From Brevundimonas sp. (GTDB lineage Bacteria; Pseudomonadota; Alphaproteobacteria; Caulobacterales; Caulobacteraceae): 64,000 nt of DNA. Made by a program: the position numbers and the translations under genes. The notes beneath the pieces were generated by a model, which was given only the letters and a program-made list of their open reading frames with translations, ran no database searches and had not been told where the DNA came from. The stretch's first letter is position 1. Each line of letters opens with the position of its first letter. The stretch lies in assembly GCF_016742135.1 (NCBI RefSeq), contig NZ_JACVCG010000002.1, positions 310,001-374,000 of the forward strand, given 5' to 3'. This document shows positions 61,700-64,000 of the stretch, piece after piece.

Positions 61700-62431
61700 T
61701 CAGTCGGGTCTCGCGCGCAGCGCCGCCTCAAGATCGCGGACTAGTTCGACATTCCAGCGAAGTCCGCTGACGGTCCATAGCGCCCGGGCATTGAGAGCTT
61801 CTGCCTTCTTCGCCAGCGACCAATCCTGCCATTCGTCGATGTTCTCGATGCGGCGTCGCATGTATTCGTGAAATTGATCCAACCGCTGACGATCTGGCTG
61901 GAAGCGAGGGGACTTCAGTCCCGTCCTCCTTTCTTTCCGCAACTGTCGGTGCCGTTCATCCCAATGCCGGTTGAGCGCGAAGTGGTCCGCCACATCGAGG
62001 TCCATCCCGGCCGACACACGTATATCCTGTAGCCCAGCCCCTCGAAGACGGTGCCGTAGAGCGTGGTGGGTGCGCCATCCGAACGCCTGAAAATCCACGC
62101 TGATCAGAACGGTATCCTCGTCGGAACGCGCGAGTGCATCTGCCAGCACCTCGTCCAATTCCTCGGTCCATTCGAGACTTGTGGAAAATTGCAGGGCGCA
62201 TTCGGCCAGCGGTTTCAGCCCAATGCGAGTTGCGACTGCCGAAACTAGATGCCGCTGGCGTTTGATGGTGAAGCTCGCCGTTGCCGCTTCGTCGATTGGG
62301 GTGGGGAGCGCCAGCCGACCGGGGGCTGGAAGCGTCCAGTAAATGCCAATGAAGTCGTCGGCGATCACATCCGGGCCAACGGCCTCGATGTCGGAAGCAG
62401 AGGAAATATAAAAGGTTTCTCGGCGTCTCAT
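61700..62431 (-). CDS. Unknown island protein facing the methyltransferase gene
   Basis: The 243-residue protein starts MRRRETFYISSASDIEAVGP and is soluble. The N-terminal third is beta-rich (DVIADDFIGIYWTLPAPGRL). The middle includes an acidic run ELDEVLADALARSDEDTVLI and VDFQAFGWRTHHALRHRLRG; the C-terminal part is strongly basic and helical (RHWDERHRQLRKERRTGLKS). I recognise no nuclease or regulatory signature with confidence. It diverges from the methyltransferase 64 bases away, so a control protein or nuclease partner is possible but unproven. Confidence 0.6.
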   Translation of the reverse strand: MRRRETFYISSASDIEAVGPDVIADDFIGIYWTLPAPGRLALPTPIDEAATASFTIKRQRHLVSAVATRIGLKPLAECALQFSTSLEWTEELDEVLADALARSDEDTVLISVDFQAFGWRTHHALRHRLRGAGLQDIRVSAGMDLDVADHFALNRHWDERHRQLRKERRTGLKSPRFQPDRQRLDQFHEYMRRRIENIDEWQDWSLAKKAEALNARALWTVSGLRWNVELVRDLEAALRARPD

Positions 62432-62495
62432 GTTGGAGCGACCAGCGAACTTCTCGTGGCAAATTGAAGCTTCCAGTCACAGCCGGAGCTTCTCA

Positions 62496-64000
62496 TTGTC
62501 CAACCTGACGGTCCGCCCTGAACAAACCGTGCAAGCCATTCTCGCGGTCGCCTCCAACGACGATCTGCCGACCATCACGCCGCCGCCTTCCGCGCCCTCC
62601 GCGCGTCTCCTGAAGGGCGAATGCATCGCCACGATGGAAGGGTTTGCTGCTGGCTCGGTCGATCTGATCGTGACGTCGCCGCCCTATCTGAACATCGGCA
62701 TGGCTTATGGCGACGCCTTCGCCAGCATCGAGGACTACATCGAGTTCTCGCGCCGATGGATCACGGCTGCGGCTCGCGTGCTGAAGCCGGGTGGCGCCAT
62801 CTGGATCAACGTCGGCATGCACAAGGCGGGACCGAACAGCCGCGTGCCGCTGACCTACTATCTCTTCCCCCTGATCGCTGGAACCGGCCTGACCTTTGTT
62901 CAGGAGGTCGTCTGGGATCGTCGCGCGCAACAGAACACCACCCAGCGCTTCGCCACGCGCTCGGAGCGCTGGCTCTATCTGGTCAAGCCCGGCGTGCTGA
63001 AAGGCGGTCGCGGTCGTCCGAAGAAGATCGAACCGACCTTCAACCTCGATGAAGTTCGTCGTCTCTCCACGTCGGCGGACAAGCGAAACAACCCGGCGGG
63101 AGCCAATCCCGCCGACATCTGGGATTTCACGCAGGTCCACGGCACGTCGAAGGAGCGCACCGCGCATCCCTGCCCGTTCCCGCAGGCCATGATCGAGCGC
63201 ATCGTGCTGGCGTGCTCGAACCCCGGTGATGTGGTGCTGGACCCTTTCGCTGGCTCGGGAACGACTGGTGCGGCGGCGATGGCCCACGGCCGCTCCTCGG
63301 TGATGATCGAGCGCGAGGCGACCTACTGGCCGATCATCGAGAAGCGTCTCGGACTGCAAGACGATGCCGTTCGTCTGATGCTGGGCGAAACCCTCGCCCG
63401 CATGGGTGAAATCGCCGACCAGTCGGTGGACCTGATTGCGGCCGATCTTCCGTATGGCTGCACGCGAGCGCCTTGGGATGAGATCATTCCGATGGCTGCT
63501 CTGTGGGCCGAGTATCGTCGCATTCTGAAGCCGACCGGAACCATCGTTCTCACGTCGGCGGGGCTGTTCTCGGCCAAGCTGATGATGTCCGCCCCCGGCC
63601 TCTACAAATACTCCTTGGTTTGGGAGAAGACCCGCGCCACCCGCTTCGTCCATGCGAAGTCGCAGGTTCTGATGGAGCATGAGGACGTTCTGGTGTTCTC
63701 GAAGGGCGGGATCGGCAACCGCGCTTCCAGCCCCATGACCTACAATCCGCAGGGACTGGTCGAACTCGCTGAACCTCGCATGAGCCGCAACGGAGGCGTG
63801 GGGTCGAACCTCTACAAGACCCATCCCTACCGCTGCTCTTCCGAGCGTCGTCAGACGCACACCAACTATCCCCGCTCGGTCCTGCGCTTTCCTTCGGTCC
63901 AAAAGGGCGTTCATCCGACCCAAAAGCCTGTCGAACTGTTCGACTGGATCGTCCGCACCTACTCCAATCCCGGTGACGTCGTGCTCGACAACACGATGGG
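62496..64000 (+). CDS. Tandem double-domain DNA methyltransferase (partial, cut by window edge)
   Basis: From TTG 62496 (seven bases after GGAG), 501 residues run to the edge without a stop. Domain 1: catalytic motif TSPPYLN at residues 60-66, target region, then SAM-motif DPFAGSGTTG at 249-258. Domain 2 starts again with LMLGETLARMGEIADQSVDL, catalytic DLPYG at 317-321, WEKTRATRF near 377 and the last visible DNTMG at 498-502, which should continue as a SAM motif. So two beta-class amino-methyltransferases (N6-A or N4-C) are fused; domain 2 resembles phage-type enzymes. Confidence 0.85.
   Translation, partial: MSNLTVRPEQTVQAILAVASNDDLPTITPPPSAPSARLLKGECIATMEGFAAGSVDLIVTSPPYLNIGMAYGDAFASIEDYIEFSRRWITAAARVLKPGGAIWINVGMHKAGPNSRVPLTYYLFPLIAGTGLTFVQEVVWDRRAQQNTTQRFATRSERWLYLVKPGVLKGGRGRPKKIEPTFNLDEVRRLSTSADKRNNPAGANPADIWDFTQVHGTSKERTAHPCPFPQAMIERIVLACSNPGDVVLDPFAGSGTTGAAAMAHGRSSVMIEREATYWPIIEKRLGLQDDAVRLMLGETLARMGEIADQSVDLIAADLPYGCTRAPWDEIIPMAALWAEYRRILKPTGTIVLTSAGLFSAKLMMSAPGLYKYSLVWEKTRATRFVHAKSQVLMEHEDVLVFSKGGIGNRASSPMTYNPQGLVELAEPRMSRNGGVGSNLYKTHPYRCSSERRQTHTNYPRSVLRFPSVQKGVHPTQKPVELFDWIVRTYSNPGDVVLDNTM

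Overview
The window is a GC-rich alphaproteobacterial chromosome segment, most likely from Caulobacterales and probably Brevundimonas or a close relative. I infer this from gene order and content, not from a database search. The main pointers are: the runs glyA-nrdR-rib genes-nusB-thiL and bamE-CBP3 chaperone-DUF177-plsX-fabH-ihfA-merR; an alphaproteobacterial SspB beside a circularly permuted two-piece tmRNA whose tag (ANDNFAGEYAVAA) closely resembles that of Caulobacter; a K+-insensitive proton pyrophosphatase; HemA of the Shemin pathway; and a type-2 CtaA. Most real genes are densely packed, often with ATGA, GTGA or TTGA stop/start overlaps, and several use TTG starts.

Layout. 1-470: an AT-rich ORF open at the left edge and a short spacer. 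469-5.6 kb: bpt, motB, a flavin reductase coupled to a hydroxyisobutyrate-dehydrogenase paralogue, beta-carbonic anhydrase and hemB. 5.67-10.1 kb: a valine-catabolism cluster (acyl-CoA dehydrogenase, 3-hydroxyisobutyryl-CoA hydrolase, mmsB) with two less-known membrane or exported proteins. 10.1-18.3 kb: a Fur-box-like site, hemA, a small conserved ORF, glyA, nrdR, a riboflavin operon, nusB and thiL. The riboflavin operon lacks the deaminase half of RibD and has a RibBX-type protein without the GTP-cyclohydrolase II zinc cysteines. 18.4-25.4 kb: hppA, bamE, plsX, fabH, ihfA and merR. 25.4-27.7 kb: tRNA-Pro(GGG), an orphan unknown gene, a YbiI-type zinc finger and small membrane proteins. 27.8-41.2 kb: ctaA, PhoX, parE, an O-antigen ligase-like protein, uvrD, coq4, an EamA transporter and several small conserved proteins.

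41.3-48.9 kb: ccdAB, fumC, a PPIase lipoprotein coupled to a RusA-like nuclease, a GFA protein, a C13 caspase-like lipoprotein, a 2OG-Fe(II) oxygenase, an unusual PIN-domain protein, sspB and the permuted ssrA. 48.9-58.9 kb: a secreted protein, a faintly SEDS-like membrane protein, miaA, mrp, an OYE-family enzyme, the ybjQ/folA/mazG-like/SieB-like/thyA operon (minus strand), a repeat-rich spacer, DUF924 and a divergent ilvC. 59.0 kb onward: tRNA-Pro(CGG), tRNA-Gln(TTG) and, immediately after tRNA-Gln, a tyrosine integrase that opens a genomic island. The island carries two genes I do not recognise and an unusual double-domain DNA methyltransferase that runs off the right edge.

Functional themes. 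Heme synthesis and use (hemA, hemB, ctaA, the cytochrome bc1 chaperone), flavin synthesis and use, protein quality control (Bpt leucyl transfer, tmRNA, SspB), and nucleotide/folate metabolism (thyA-folA). Accessory patches with less GC-biased codons stand out at 1-250, 25.8-26.7 kb, 46.8-47.9 kb, 54.8-55.35 kb and 59.3 kb to the end. The island with its fused methyltransferase, and the SieB-like gene embedded in the thyA-folA operon, are the best places to look for something undescribed.
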